Source: Opitutia bacterium | GTDB lineage: Bacteria; Verrucomicrobiota; Verrucomicrobiia; Opitutales; JANYDI01 | Assembly (NCBI GenBank): GCA_025363695.1 | Contig: JANYDI010000112.1 | Coordinates: forward strand, 1-9,786 | DNA: 9,786 bases | Reading direction: 5' to 3' | In this document: one piece after another, positions 1 through 6,410 of the stretch | How positions within the stretch are numbered: the stretch's first letter is position 1 | Layout: each line of letters begins with the position of its first letter | Position numbers and translations under genes: made by a program | Notes under the pieces: generated by a model | What the model was told of the DNA's origin: nothing | Seen by the model: only the letters and a program-made list of their open reading frames with translations | Database searches by the model: none

Positions 1-90
1 CCCGATGGCGATTTATTAAAATATGTAATATTTTAATAAATCGCCATCGAAAGGGGATCCTAAGGGGCACGAGTGCCCCTTAGCCCTTTA
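1..90 (+). repeat. Double-hairpin repeat, copy 1 (after accC)
   Basis: A perfect hairpin with 22-bp arms (3-24 and 28-49, loop GTA) begins CGATGGCG and ends CGCCATCG. The spacer AAAGGGGATCC leads to a second hairpin with arms 61-70 and 73-82 (TAAGGGGCAC and its complement). The outer edge, read on the minus strand, is TAAAGGGC, whose TAA is the accC stop codon. The element may begin upstream of the window. Read from accC, the small hairpin comes first, then the large one. Confidence 0.9.
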
Positions 91-1440
91 TAAACGCACG
101 CGGCTCATGAAGTCCTGAATATAACCGGTCGTGGCCCTCCCTTCGCGAAAAACAGGATCTTGGAAAATGGCCCGCGAGAAGGGAATGGTGGTTTTTATGC
201 CATGGATGAGACATTCGCTTAGGGCTCGGTACATGCGGTCGAGGGCAACGGTACGATTGCGGCCCGTTGCAATAATTTTACTAATCATACTGTCGTAATA
301 GGGAGGAACGCGATATCCAGCATAAATGTGAGAATCCACGCGGATTCCGTGGCCGCCAGGGACGGTATACAAGGTAATGAGCCCAGGACTGGGAGCAAAG
401 TCCCGAGCGGGATCCTCGGCGCAGACACGGCACTCAATGGCATGGCGCAAAATGCGAATATCGGACTGGTCGTATTCCAGGTGTAGGCCTGAGGCAATCA
501 GGATTTGCTCCTTTACAAGATCCACACCCGTAACCTCTTCCGTAACACCGTGCTCCACTTGTATGCGCGTATTCATTTCAATAAAGAAAAAATCGCCATT
601 TTTATCTACTAAAAACTCGACCGTACCTGCGTTTTCGTAATCCACAGCATGGGCCACCTTGAGCGCCGCCTGGCCCATTTTTTGGCGTAAATCCTCGGTT
701 AAAAACGGCGAAGGGGCTTCTTCAATCAGCTTTTGGTGCCGACGCTGAACGGAACAATCCCGCTCTCCCAAATGGATACGTTTACCGTGGCTATCCGCTA
801 AAATCTGGATTTCAATATGTCGCGGCTCTTCGATGTATTTTTCGATATATACTTCTGCATTCCCAAAGCTTTTTTGCGCTTCTGCCTGGGCGATGAGCAA
901 ATCGCGTTGCAAACTGACAGCATTATGGGCCACGCGCATCCCCTTACCGCCCCCACCAGCAGCAGCTTTAACGATCACCGGAAACCCTATTTTTTGCGCA
1001 ATACTGACGGCAGCCTCAGGCGAGTCGACCGGCCCATCGCTACCGGGAATAATCGGCACGCCTATTTTTTGAGCGAGGGCCCGCGCGGTAGACTTATGCC
1101 CCATTTGGCGGATACTCTGGTGTTTAGGACCCACAAAGCGGATATTGCAGGCCTCGCATTTTTCTGCAAAGGCGGCATTTTCCGACAAAAAACCGTAGCC
1201 AGGATGGATGGCATCGACATCCGCCAGCTCGGCAGCAGCTAAAATACGGTCCTGCCTCAGGTAGCTTTCAGAAGCCAAAGCAGGACCTATACAGATGGCT
1301 TCATCAGCCAGTTGTACATGCAAAGATTGCTCGTCCGCCTCCGAATAAACGGCCGTGGTTTTCACTCCCAGCTCGCGACAAGCTCGGATGATGCGCAGGG
1401 CAATTTCCCCGCGATTGGCAATAAGCAACTTGCTAATCAT
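88..1440 (-). CDS. accC: Biotin carboxylase subunit of acetyl-CoA carboxylase
   Basis: The product (450 aa, the usual length for AccC) carboxylates the biotin on the carrier protein using ATP and bicarbonate, the first half-reaction of malonyl-CoA formation for fatty acid synthesis, in the cytosol. Visible landmarks are the N-terminal LIANRGEIALRI segment (residues 6-17), HPGYGFLSEN (79-88), the glycine-rich ATP-grasp loop AGGGGKGMR (161-169), GERDCSVQRRHQK (225-237) and the catalytic FIEMNTRIQVEH (286-297), followed by the C-terminal cap domain. The residue after VEH is Gly where Escherichia coli has Pro; this position varies in the family. The ATG lies 2 nt after the accB stop, so translation is probably coupled. 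The TAA stop (88-90) coincides with the outer edge of a repeat element. Confidence 0.97.
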   Translation of the reverse strand: MISKLLIANRGEIALRIIRACRELGVKTTAVYSEADEQSLHVQLADEAICIGPALASESYLRQDRILAAAELADVDAIHPGYGFLSENAAFAEKCEACNIRFVGPKHQSIRQMGHKSTARALAQKIGVPIIPGSDGPVDSPEAAVSIAQKIGFPVIVKAAAGGGGKGMRVAHNAVSLQRDLLIAQAEAQKSFGNAEVYIEKYIEEPRHIEIQILADSHGKRIHLGERDCSVQRRHQKLIEEAPSPFLTEDLRQKMGQAALKVAHAVDYENAGTVEFLVDKNGDFFFIEMNTRIQVEHGVTEEVTGVDLVKEQILIASGLHLEYDQSDIRILRHAIECRVCAEDPARDFAPSPGLITLYTVPGGHGIRVDSHIYAGYRVPPYYDSMISKIIATGRNRTVALDRMYRALSECLIHGIKTTIPFSRAIFQDPVFREGRATTGYIQDFMSRVRL

Positions 1441-1442
1441 AG

Positions 1443-1895
1443 CTAATGTTTTTTTACTCGAAACAGCGGCTGGCCATACTCCACGGGAGCCCCGTTTTGG
1501 ACCATGATTTCTAAGATTTCAGCATCCATCTCGGCAGGAATTTCGTTCATGACCTTCATGGCTTCAAGGATACACACAACGCTCTTTGAGGACACGCGCG
1601 ACCCAACCTTGACGTAGGGCTCCGATTGAGCACTGATAGCGGAATAGAAGGTCCCAACCGTGGGAGACTTTAGATACACAGAGGGCTCCGCAGGCGCTAC
1701 TACCACAGGTGTGGCTGAAGGTCCAGAAAGCGGCACAGCTACTGACATAGGAGCTCCCTGGGGACCCCCATAAAGCACCTCTGCTGGCGCGGAACGCACA
1801 ATTTTTAGCTTGAGTCCTGCATCTTCGATTTCAAAGCTTGCAAGGTTCTTGCGCGTCATCAAGTCTATAATTTTGGTGATATTTTTGAAGTCCAT
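1443..1895 (-). CDS. accB: Biotin carboxyl carrier protein of acetyl-CoA carboxylase
   Basis: The 150-aa carrier holds biotin on a lysine and moves carboxyl groups between biotin carboxylase (the next gene) and the carboxyltransferase. The N-terminal segment (1-35) resembles other AccB proteins, followed by a Pro/Ala-rich flexible linker (about 36-72) and a C-terminal biotinyl domain (about 73-150). SPTVGTFYSA (77-86) lies at the protruding thumb region, and the biotin site is EAMKVMNEI with Lys114. The ATG at 1895 fits the family N-terminus; only a weak AGAG precedes it. It is the first gene of an accB-accC pair, and a candidate promoter lies about 50-80 nt upstream. The carboxyltransferase genes accA and accD are not in the window. 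Confidence 0.96.
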   Translation of the reverse strand: MDFKNITKIIDLMTRKNLASFEIEDAGLKLKIVRSAPAEVLYGGPQGAPMSVAVPLSGPSATPVVVAPAEPSVYLKSPTVGTFYSAISAQSEPYVKVGSRVSSKSVVCILEAMKVMNEIPAEMDAEILEIMVQNGAPVEYGQPLFRVKKH

Positions 1896-1944
1896 TACTT
1901 ACTCTGATTGCTGAATTTATTTTTGCAAGTACGCTAGTAGAAGA

Positions 1945-1972
1945 ATTTTAAAAAAGCAATACTTATTTTCAA
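1945..1972 (-). promoter_or_regulatory. Candidate accBC promoter within an inverted repeat
   Basis: Read on the minus strand, TTGAAA (1972-1967) is separated by 16 nt from TAAAAT (1950-1945), a reasonable sigma70-type pair giving a leader of roughly 40 nt before the accB ATG. A perfect 10-bp inverted repeat, GAAGAATTTT at 1940-1949 and AAAATTCTTC at 1972-1981, covers most of the -10 box and touches the edge of the -35 box, so it may be an operator. The boxes are seen; their function is inferred. Confidence 0.4.
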
Positions 1973-2013
1973 AAATTCTTCGAATTTATTTTCAAATTTT
2001 TGCAGCAAGCGTA

Positions 2014-2042
2014 TTGACTCCTAACCCAAAACCTGCTAAATC
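2014..2042 (+). promoter_or_regulatory. Candidate promoter for the STAS gene
   Basis: TTGACT at 2014-2019 is followed after 17 nt by TAAATC at 2037-2042, preceded by TG one base upstream. A start of transcription about 7 nt later would fall at or next to the ATG at 2050, giving a leaderless message. The -10 match is weak, so this is a low-confidence call. Confidence 0.25.
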
Positions 2043-2049
2043 CACTCAG

Positions 2050-2547
2050 ATGAACGATCAAAACCTACCTAATTTTGCCTCAAATTTACAGCAGGCTCCC
2101 GCGCTTATTCGTGTAAATGGTCGCGCCACCTACCTAAATAGCGTTGCTTTGAAATTGTTTTTCAAGGACTGCTTGGCCTCTGGGAGGCGGGATATCGTCG
2201 TTGATTTTAAGGACTGCTTAGCTGCAGACAGCACTTTTTTGGGCGTCTTGGCTCAAGGGGCCATGCAACTCAAAAGTCTGACACCCCCAGGAACCCTTTG
2301 GCTAAGGCACCTTGCTGGCTACAATCATGACTCTGTTGTGCAGCTGGGCTTGCAAAATATTCTTAAAATAGGCAGCCCTGACGGGGAGCCTTCTGCGGAT
2401 TTCAGCCAGCGTGATTTGCCCTCCATGGTGCCCCATCCTAGACTCATCTTGGAGGCGCACGAAGCGCTTATTATCTGCAATCCATCCAATGCTGTGCAGT
2501 TTCAGGACGTAGTAAATTACCTCAAGGGAGAGGAGGAAATGTTATGA
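2050..2547 (+). CDS. STAS-domain protein, anti-anti-sigma-factor-like
   Basis: The 165-aa product looks like a SpoIIAA-type STAS protein, a family that binds anti-sigma kinases and is switched by serine phosphorylation. The clearest sign is VVDFKDCLAADSTFLGVLAQ (residues 50-69), matching the conserved strand, Asp-Ser and following helix; Ser61 is the candidate phosphosite. Residues 17-30 form the first strand region, and the C-terminal 50 or so residues extend beyond a minimal STAS domain without a recognised motif. I chose ATG 2050 over the in-frame TTG at 2014, whose TTGACT looks more like a -35 box. No partner kinase or phosphatase is encoded nearby. The gene diverges from accB and lies 61 nt before the MFS gene, so it could belong to the same transcript. 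Confidence 0.75.
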   Translation: MNDQNLPNFASNLQQAPALIRVNGRATYLNSVALKLFFKDCLASGRRDIVVDFKDCLAADSTFLGVLAQGAMQLKSLTPPGTLWLRHLAGYNHDSVVQLGLQNILKIGSPDGEPSADFSQRDLPSMVPHPRLILEAHEALIICNPSNAVQFQDVVNYLKGEEEML

Positions 2548-2567
2548 CTTTTTTATTTTTTTGTTGA
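2544..2567 (+). CDS. Possible 7-codon leader peptide after a strong SD
   Basis: AGGAGG at 2531-2536 is the best Shine-Dalgarno-like sequence in the window and lies 7 nt before an ATG at 2544 that overlaps the STAS stop codon (ATGA). That ATG opens only seven codons, MTFLFFC, ending at TGA 2565-2567. A small stem, CGCT/AGCG at 2570-2573 and 2581-2584, follows before the MFS gene. It may be a leader peptide or chance, because the AGGAGG also encodes the Glu-rich STAS tail. Confidence 0.15.
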   Translation: MTFLFFC

Positions 2568-2608
2568 CACGCTAAAATAAAGCGTGGTAGGCAGTCCCAG
2601 TTCCAAAT

Positions 2609-3814
2609 ATGTCCGTTTCCGTTCCGCGTAGAGTCGCCTTGTTTGCCTGGATGATCGCATCCCTGTTTTATGCTTATCAGTATATACTCAGGGTCATGCC
2701 CAGTATCATGCTGCAAGATATCATGCAACAGTTCCGTATTGATGCGGCCCTTTTTGGTCAAATTTCGGGCGTTTATTATATCGGATATGCGTTGGCGCAC
2801 CTCCCCATTGGCCTCATGCTCGACCGTTTTGGACCCCGAAAGGTCATGACTAGCTGCATTTTACTCACGGTTTTGGGCCTAACGCCTATTTTATTTTCCG
2901 ATAAATGGATTTATCCGCTCATCGGCCGCATCCTCATCGGCATCGGTTCTTCGGCAGCTATTTTGAGCACGTTTAAAATTATCCGCATGACTTTTAGCGA
3001 AAAACGCTTCACCAGCATGCTGAGCCTCTCGGTAACCATAGGGCTTTTAGGCGCCATTTATGGCGGCGGACCTGTGAGTCAAATGTGCCAAACCCTGGAC
3101 TACAAGACGGTTGTGGCCATTTTAGGAGCCGTAGGTATCGTGTTTGCTGGCATCACGTATTGGGTTGTGCCCCCAACTCAGCCGCAAAAGCAAGAAAGCA
3201 TCCTGACGGACCTCAGAACGGTATTTAGTAACGGAAAGGTTGTTTTCATTTGCCTGCTTGCCGGGCTGATGGTAGGCCCGATGGAAGGCTTTGCCGACAC
3301 CTGGGGGCCTCAGTTTTTGAAACGCGTTTATCACCTTGAGGATACCACAGCCAGCTACCTGCCCTCCATGATTTATTTTGGCATGTGCTTTGGCGGACCG
3401 CTACTGAGTATTTTCGCTGAAAAAACAGGCCGCTACTTTGGCGCCATCGCCCTGGCGGGCATCGTGATGAGCCTTGTTTTCACGGCTTTGGTCATGAAAA
3501 TCCTCACACCTGCAGGTATCAGCTTGAGCCTGATTTGCGTCGGGGTCGCCTGCGCGTATCAGATTTTAGCCATCTACAAAGCCTCCACCTATGTCCCTGA
3601 GCGCGTCAGCGCGCTGACCAGTGCCGTAGCCAATATGATCATTATGAGCTTTGGCTACCTCTTTAATACCAGCATCGGAAGCATCGTCAACGCCTACGGT
3701 GGGGCCACGGCCGCCAGCGCCTTGGTCTACGGCGTCACCATCATCCCCATCGCTTTGGTCGCAGGAACTCTGGGCTTCGTTTTTTTGGGCCTAAAGAAGG
3801 ATAGCGGTTTATGA
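2609..3814 (+). CDS. Major facilitator superfamily transporter
   Basis: The 401-aa inner-membrane protein has about 12 hydrophobic helices in the MFS pattern. The loop after helix 2 carries the MFS motif A form GLMLDRFGPRK (68-78), and YQYILRVMPSIM (23-34) in helix 1 recalls a group of MFS proteins I associate with intracellular bacteria such as Legionella and Rickettsiales. A soluble loop around residues 185-205 (PPTQPQKQES) separates the two six-helix halves. The substrate cannot be told from sequence. ATG 2609 has no Shine-Dalgarno sequence. A perfect TTGACA lies at 2564-2569, but its properly spaced -10 (GTAGGC) is poor. The stop overlaps the next gene's start by 4 nt (ATGA), so the two are probably translationally coupled. 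Confidence 0.9.
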   Translation: MSVSVPRRVALFAWMIASLFYAYQYILRVMPSIMLQDIMQQFRIDAALFGQISGVYYIGYALAHLPIGLMLDRFGPRKVMTSCILLTVLGLTPILFSDKWIYPLIGRILIGIGSSAAILSTFKIIRMTFSEKRFTSMLSLSVTIGLLGAIYGGGPVSQMCQTLDYKTVVAILGAVGIVFAGITYWVVPPTQPQKQESILTDLRTVFSNGKVVFICLLAGLMVGPMEGFADTWGPQFLKRVYHLEDTTASYLPSMIYFGMCFGGPLLSIFAEKTGRYFGAIALAGIVMSLVFTALVMKILTPAGISLSLICVGVACAYQILAIYKASTYVPERVSALTSAVANMIIMSFGYLFNTSIGSIVNAYGGATAASALVYGVTIIPIALVAGTLGFVFLGLKKDSGL

Positions 3815-4299
3815 AAAAAACAACGACACCATTAGCGGAAATAAAACTCGTTGGCCTTGCTGTGCGTACGAATAATACGCTTGAGTCAGACCCTGCATCA
3901 GCAAAAATAGGCCTTACCCTGCAGCGGTTTTTTGGCGAAAATTGGCCACAAAAAATTAAGCACAGGAAAAACCCTAGCCGAACCCTTGGTGTTTATACGC
4001 ATTACGAAAGCGATCTTACAGGGAATTATACTTATTTTATTGGTGAAGAAGTTACGAGTTTTGAAGGCCTTGCTGAAGGGCTTGGCTACCTTGTCCTCCC
4101 GGCTCAAGCTTATGTAAAATTTACCTCGGAAGCAGGGCCCATGCCTAAGGTCGTGATTGATTTATGGCAAAACATATGGAAAATGAGCGCTAGCGATTTA
4201 GGTGGCAAAAGAGCCTATCTCGCTGATTTTGAGGTTTATGACGAGCGTAGTCATGATTTGAAAAATGCAACACTGGATATTTATATTGGCGTTAAATGA
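3811..4299 (+). CDS. GyrI-like / AraC effector-binding domain protein
   Basis: The 162-aa protein is a stand-alone small-molecule-binding domain of the SOUL/GyrI-like type (AraC effector-binding, Cass2-like). Diagnostic segments are LGVYTHYESDLTGNYTYFIG (59-78), the strand LVLPAQAYVKFTS (94-106), DLWQNIW (117-123) and the terminal DFEVYDERS (139-147), whose Glu141 is the usual ligand-pocket acid. There is no DNA-binding domain, so it is not itself an AraC regulator. Family members bind organic cations or hydrophobic drugs, or act as hydrolases or inhibitors. Its 4-nt overlap with an MFS transporter suggests the two may share a ligand. prfA starts 9 nt after its stop. The ligand and direct role are unknown. 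Confidence 0.8.
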   Translation: MKKTTTPLAEIKLVGLAVRTNNTLESDPASAKIGLTLQRFFGENWPQKIKHRKNPSRTLGVYTHYESDLTGNYTYFIGEEVTSFEGLAEGLGYLVLPAQAYVKFTSEAGPMPKVVIDLWQNIWKMSASDLGGKRAYLADFEVYDERSHDLKNATLDIYIGVK

Positions 4300-4308
4300 C
4301 AAGCTGCC

Positions 4309-5421
4309 ATGAGTGAAGCCTTGCCTGCAATTCCTTCGATTATACCGTTTCGCAAACGCTTAGAAACGCTTAATGAGCTGATAGCCCGGTCTGATTTTTT
4401 CCAAGATCAGCGCAAAGCCGCCAAGGTGTCGCGTGAGCAGCAGCAATTACAAGGCTTAGTGGAGCACTATGACCTTTTTCAGCAAGCGCTTAAGGATGAA
4501 GCTGAGCTCAAGGCCTTGATGGTCGATCCTCAGCAAGACGACGCATTTAAGCTTTTGGCCCAGGAGGAATTAGACGCCCTGCATGCGCGGATTCCGCAGT
4601 TACATGCCGAGGTTTTGCAAAAAATGCTGCCCGCCGATGAAAGTGACTCGCGCAATATGGTCATCGAAATCCGTGCAGGAACGGGAGGCGATGAGGCGAG
4701 CCTGTTTGTTGGGGATCTTTTCAAAATGTACGAACGTTATAGCGAAGGCCGCGGCTGGCGCCTGGAACTGATGAGCTCGAGCCCTTCGGAATGCGGTGGC
4801 TTTAGGGAAATTATTTTCCTGGTCAGCGGAGAGGAATCCTATAAGCGCATGAAGTTTGAAAGCGGCGTGCATCGCGTGCAACGCATTCCGCAAACGGAAG
4901 CCAATGGCCGTATTCATACTTCCACCGTCACGGTAGCTGTCCTGCCCGAGGCCGAAGAAGTGGACGTTCAGGTCAACCCTAGCGACCTGGAAGTTACCGT
5001 CAGCCGTGCCAGTGGTCCTGGTGGTCAAGGCGTCAATACAACGGACTCAGCGGTTCAGATTTTGCACAAACCCACGGGCATGATTGTTAACTGCGCTGAT
5101 GAGCGTTCTCAGATCAAAAATAAGCAAAAAGCGCTCAAAGTGCTCTACTCTCGCCTCCTGAAGCATAAAGAAGAGGAAGAACAGAAAAAACACGCCTCCG
5201 CGCGCCGTAATCAAATCGGCACCGGAGACCGTTCAGAACGCATTCGTACTTACAATTTTCCTCAAAACCGCGTAACGGACCACCGCGTAAATGTTACCCT
5301 TCAGGACCTCCCAGGCGTGATGGAAGGCCGATTGGATGACATTGTCGATGCGTTACACCGACTCAATACGCAGGAACGTATTCAAAACTTAGTTGAAGAA
5401 ACACAGTCTATAGACTCATAA
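4309..5421 (+). CDS. prfA: Peptide chain release factor 1
   Basis: RF1 (370 aa) recognises UAA and UAG in the ribosomal A site and triggers peptide release. The peptidyl-transferase-centre GGQ lies at residues 238-240 in ASGPGGQGVNTTDSA, with Gly rather than the His of Escherichia coli after the Gln. The stop-codon reading motif P-x-T is PQT (194-196) in HRVQRIPQTEANGRIHTS, which marks RF1 rather than RF2 (SPF). The C-terminal half contains RNQIGTGDRSERIRTYNFPQ (300-319), a hallmark of the class. The N-terminal coiled-coil domain spans about 1-110. It starts 9 nt after the GyrI-like gene without a Shine-Dalgarno sequence. prmC, which methylates the GGQ glutamine and often follows prfA, is not adjacent here. 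Confidence 0.97.
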   Translation: MSEALPAIPSIIPFRKRLETLNELIARSDFFQDQRKAAKVSREQQQLQGLVEHYDLFQQALKDEAELKALMVDPQQDDAFKLLAQEELDALHARIPQLHAEVLQKMLPADESDSRNMVIEIRAGTGGDEASLFVGDLFKMYERYSEGRGWRLELMSSSPSECGGFREIIFLVSGEESYKRMKFESGVHRVQRIPQTEANGRIHTSTVTVAVLPEAEEVDVQVNPSDLEVTVSRASGPGGQGVNTTDSAVQILHKPTGMIVNCADERSQIKNKQKALKVLYSRLLKHKEEEEQKKHASARRNQIGTGDRSERIRTYNFPQNRVTDHRVNVTLQDLPGVMEGRLDDIVDALHRLNTQERIQNLVEETQSIDS

Positions 5422-5543
5422 CGAGGAGCCCTAGCAGCTGCCTTCATGCTGGCATTCCAGGAAGCCCGAAATACCACGGCATTAGGGACGAAATTAAGGT
5501 AAACAAGCGTAGACAAAAAAATAATCGGGAAAGCTGTTTTCAT
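5382..5543 (-). CDS. Possible small exported peptide, antisense to prfA end
   Basis: An open frame of 53 codons starts at ATG 5543 with a signal-peptide-like N-terminus: MKTAF, a hydrophobic stretch (PIIFLSTLVYLNFV, residues 6-19) and PNA as a possible cleavage site. The remaining 30 residues match no family I know. It overlaps the last 40 nt of prfA on the opposite strand and has no convincing ribosome binding site. It may well be chance; confidence is low. Confidence 0.15.
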   Translation of the reverse strand: MKTAFPIIFLSTLVYLNFVPNAVVFRASWNASMKAAARAPRYESIDCVSSTKF

Positions 5544-5636
5544 AAAAACTATGAGTCTCTCGCTTTTTTGTAAAAAATCAACATTTACTTCTTAACAGGT
5601 TATCAACATTGTTTTAATCAGGAATTTTTGAGGAGT
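5422..5636. other. AT-rich gap after prfA without a clear gene
   Basis: This 215-nt stretch between prfA and the first element of the convergent pair has no intrinsic terminator hairpin with a T-run and no convincing plus-strand gene. It becomes strongly AT-rich after about 5510. Apart from the low-confidence antisense frame at 5382-5543 I see nothing functional. The rest of the prfA-to-5903 gap is filled by repeat elements and one further hairpin. Confidence 0.5.
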
Positions 5637-5728
5637 TAAGGGGGCTAAGGGGCGCTTGTGCCCCTTAGGATCCCCTTTCCGATAGCGATTTTGCAAAATA
5701 CTGCGTATTTTGGAAAAATCGCTATCGG
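5637..5728 (-). repeat. Double-hairpin repeat, copy 2 (prfA side)
   Basis: This copy is inverted relative to copy 1. The small hairpin spans 5646-5667 (TAAGGGGCGC with one G-T wobble), followed by AGGATCCCCTTTC and a large hairpin at 5679-5728 beginning CCGATAGCG, with one bulge. The loop centre on the element strand is GCA flanked by AAAATAC and GTATTTT. Its outer edge towards prfA reads TAAGGGGGC on the plus strand. It lies about 215 nt after the prfA stop and carries no T-run. Confidence 0.9.
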
Positions 5729-5740
5729 GAAGCCTATACT

Positions 5741-5780
5741 AAGGCCTCCCACGATCGCGAAGCGATCCGGAGGGTGCCTT
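5741..5780. repeat. Imperfect hairpin between two inverted repeats
   Basis: The segment folds as AAGGC/GCCTT outer arms, CTCC/GGAG, and an inner perfect GATCGC-GAA-GCGATC stem, with short internal bulges. It differs in sequence from the flanking repeats but shares a GNA-type triloop closed by C-G. It has no T-run on either side, so it is not a standard intrinsic terminator. Only this copy is present in the window. Confidence 0.6.
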
Positions 5781-5793
5781 GTATCGCCTCATC

Positions 5794-5881
5794 CGATAGC
5801 GAATTGTTGAAAATGCGTAGCATTTTCACAATTCGCTATCGATAGGGGATCCAAGGGGAGCTCGTTCCCCTTGGCCTTTCA
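5794..5881 (+). repeat. Double-hairpin repeat, copy 3 (3' of the 5903 gene)
   Basis: The large hairpin has arms 5794-5816 and 5820-5841 (CGATAGCG/CGCTATCG, loop GTA, one bulge). The spacer ATAGGGGATCC is followed by the small hairpin, arms 5851-5859 and 5866-5874 (CCAAGGGGA and complement). The outer edge, read on the minus strand, is TGAAAGGCC. It lies just downstream of the minus-strand gene that ends at 5903, so that transcript meets the small hairpin first. Confidence 0.9.
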
Positions 5882-5902
5882 ACGCGAAGATTCCCTCAAC
5901 GC

Positions 5903-6337
5903 TCAACGCACCCCTAAACCCAAAACCTCCCTATACGGCCCTAGCCCCACCGTCACCCCCGTATTTGTGAAGCTTTCGAGCACCCAAGCGTCCATCGAAG
6001 CACCCACTGAAGCCTGATGGTAGCACTGAGTTTGGGTATTGTAGAGCAAAAATTGGGGGCAGCTCTTAGGTCCAGAAAGGCCGACCCAGCGCCAAGGACC
6101 TAGCGGAACTGTGGGCACGGGCTGCCAAAGACCGGCCCGTTTTTCCATCTTTTGTGTCCCCAAAAACTGCTTAGGGTTTTGGAGTGACCATAGGCAGGAA
6201 TCCGGCAACGCTGGGGGAAGCTCAAAAGGGGGCACTAGAAGGGAAGCCTTGCTTTCGGGAAAACTTGGCTGCAAGCCCGTGTATAAATAATAGGACACGA
6301 ATAGGTAGGCCAAAATAAAGAGGGGGAAGCGTTTCAT
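5903..6337 (-). CDS. Unrecognised membrane-anchored or exported protein
   Basis: I do not recognise this family. From ATG 6337 the product is 144 aa and begins MKRFPLFILAYLFVSYYLYT, a positive start plus a hydrophobic helix that could be a signal peptide or membrane anchor. A Pro-rich segment follows (about 25-45), then a C-terminal domain rich in Trp, Gly and Pro with three or four Cys, including WSLQNPKQF, GPWRWVGLSGP and YNTQTQCYH. Earlier in-frame starts exist (ATG 6400, TTG 6424) but would bury the hydrophobic helix and, for TTG 6424, overlap the upstream gene. It may be the last gene of the operon that starts near the tRNA; the 73-nt gap could also hold its own promoter. Copy 3 of the repeat follows its stop. 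Confidence 0.6.
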   Translation of the reverse strand: MKRFPLFILAYLFVSYYLYTGLQPSFPESKASLLVPPFELPPALPDSCLWSLQNPKQFLGTQKMEKRAGLWQPVPTVPLGPWRWVGLSGPKSCPQFLLYNTQTQCYHQASVGASMDAWVLESFTNTGVTVGLGPYREVLGLGVR

Positions 6338-6410
6338 CGAGGCAAAATCAAAAGATTTACTTAATGAGTTTTCAAAACTCTTTTTTAAAAAAATTTGCAT
6401 AAAAAGAATA

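Noticed and set aside
1..90. Repeat hairpins as ordinary rho-independent terminators
   Set aside because: None of the four copies has a T-run directly after either hairpin in the direction of gene transcription, and the sequence is conserved beyond what a terminator needs. A termination or RNA-stabilising role is not excluded.
817..1242. Long plus-strand frames inside accC, and similar antisense frames inside other genes
   Set aside because: They are shadows of well-supported coding regions with no recognisable domains or start signals.
2014..2049. TTG start for the STAS gene
   Set aside because: TTGACT looks like a -35 box, the extra 12 residues have no STAS similarity, and an ATG lies at 2050.
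5599..5611. TTATCAACA as a DnaA box and replication origin
   Set aside because: It is a single site with a mismatch to TTATCCACA, with no cluster, no dnaA/dnaN and no unwinding element.
5637..5881. CRISPR array
   Set aside because: Only two copies, in opposite orientation, with no regular unique spacers and no cas genes.
6366..6386. GAGTTTT-C-AAAACTC palindrome followed by six T on the plus strand, as a terminator
   Set aside because: No plus-strand gene reads into it and the stem has only two G-C pairs per arm; chance in an AT-rich gap is likely.
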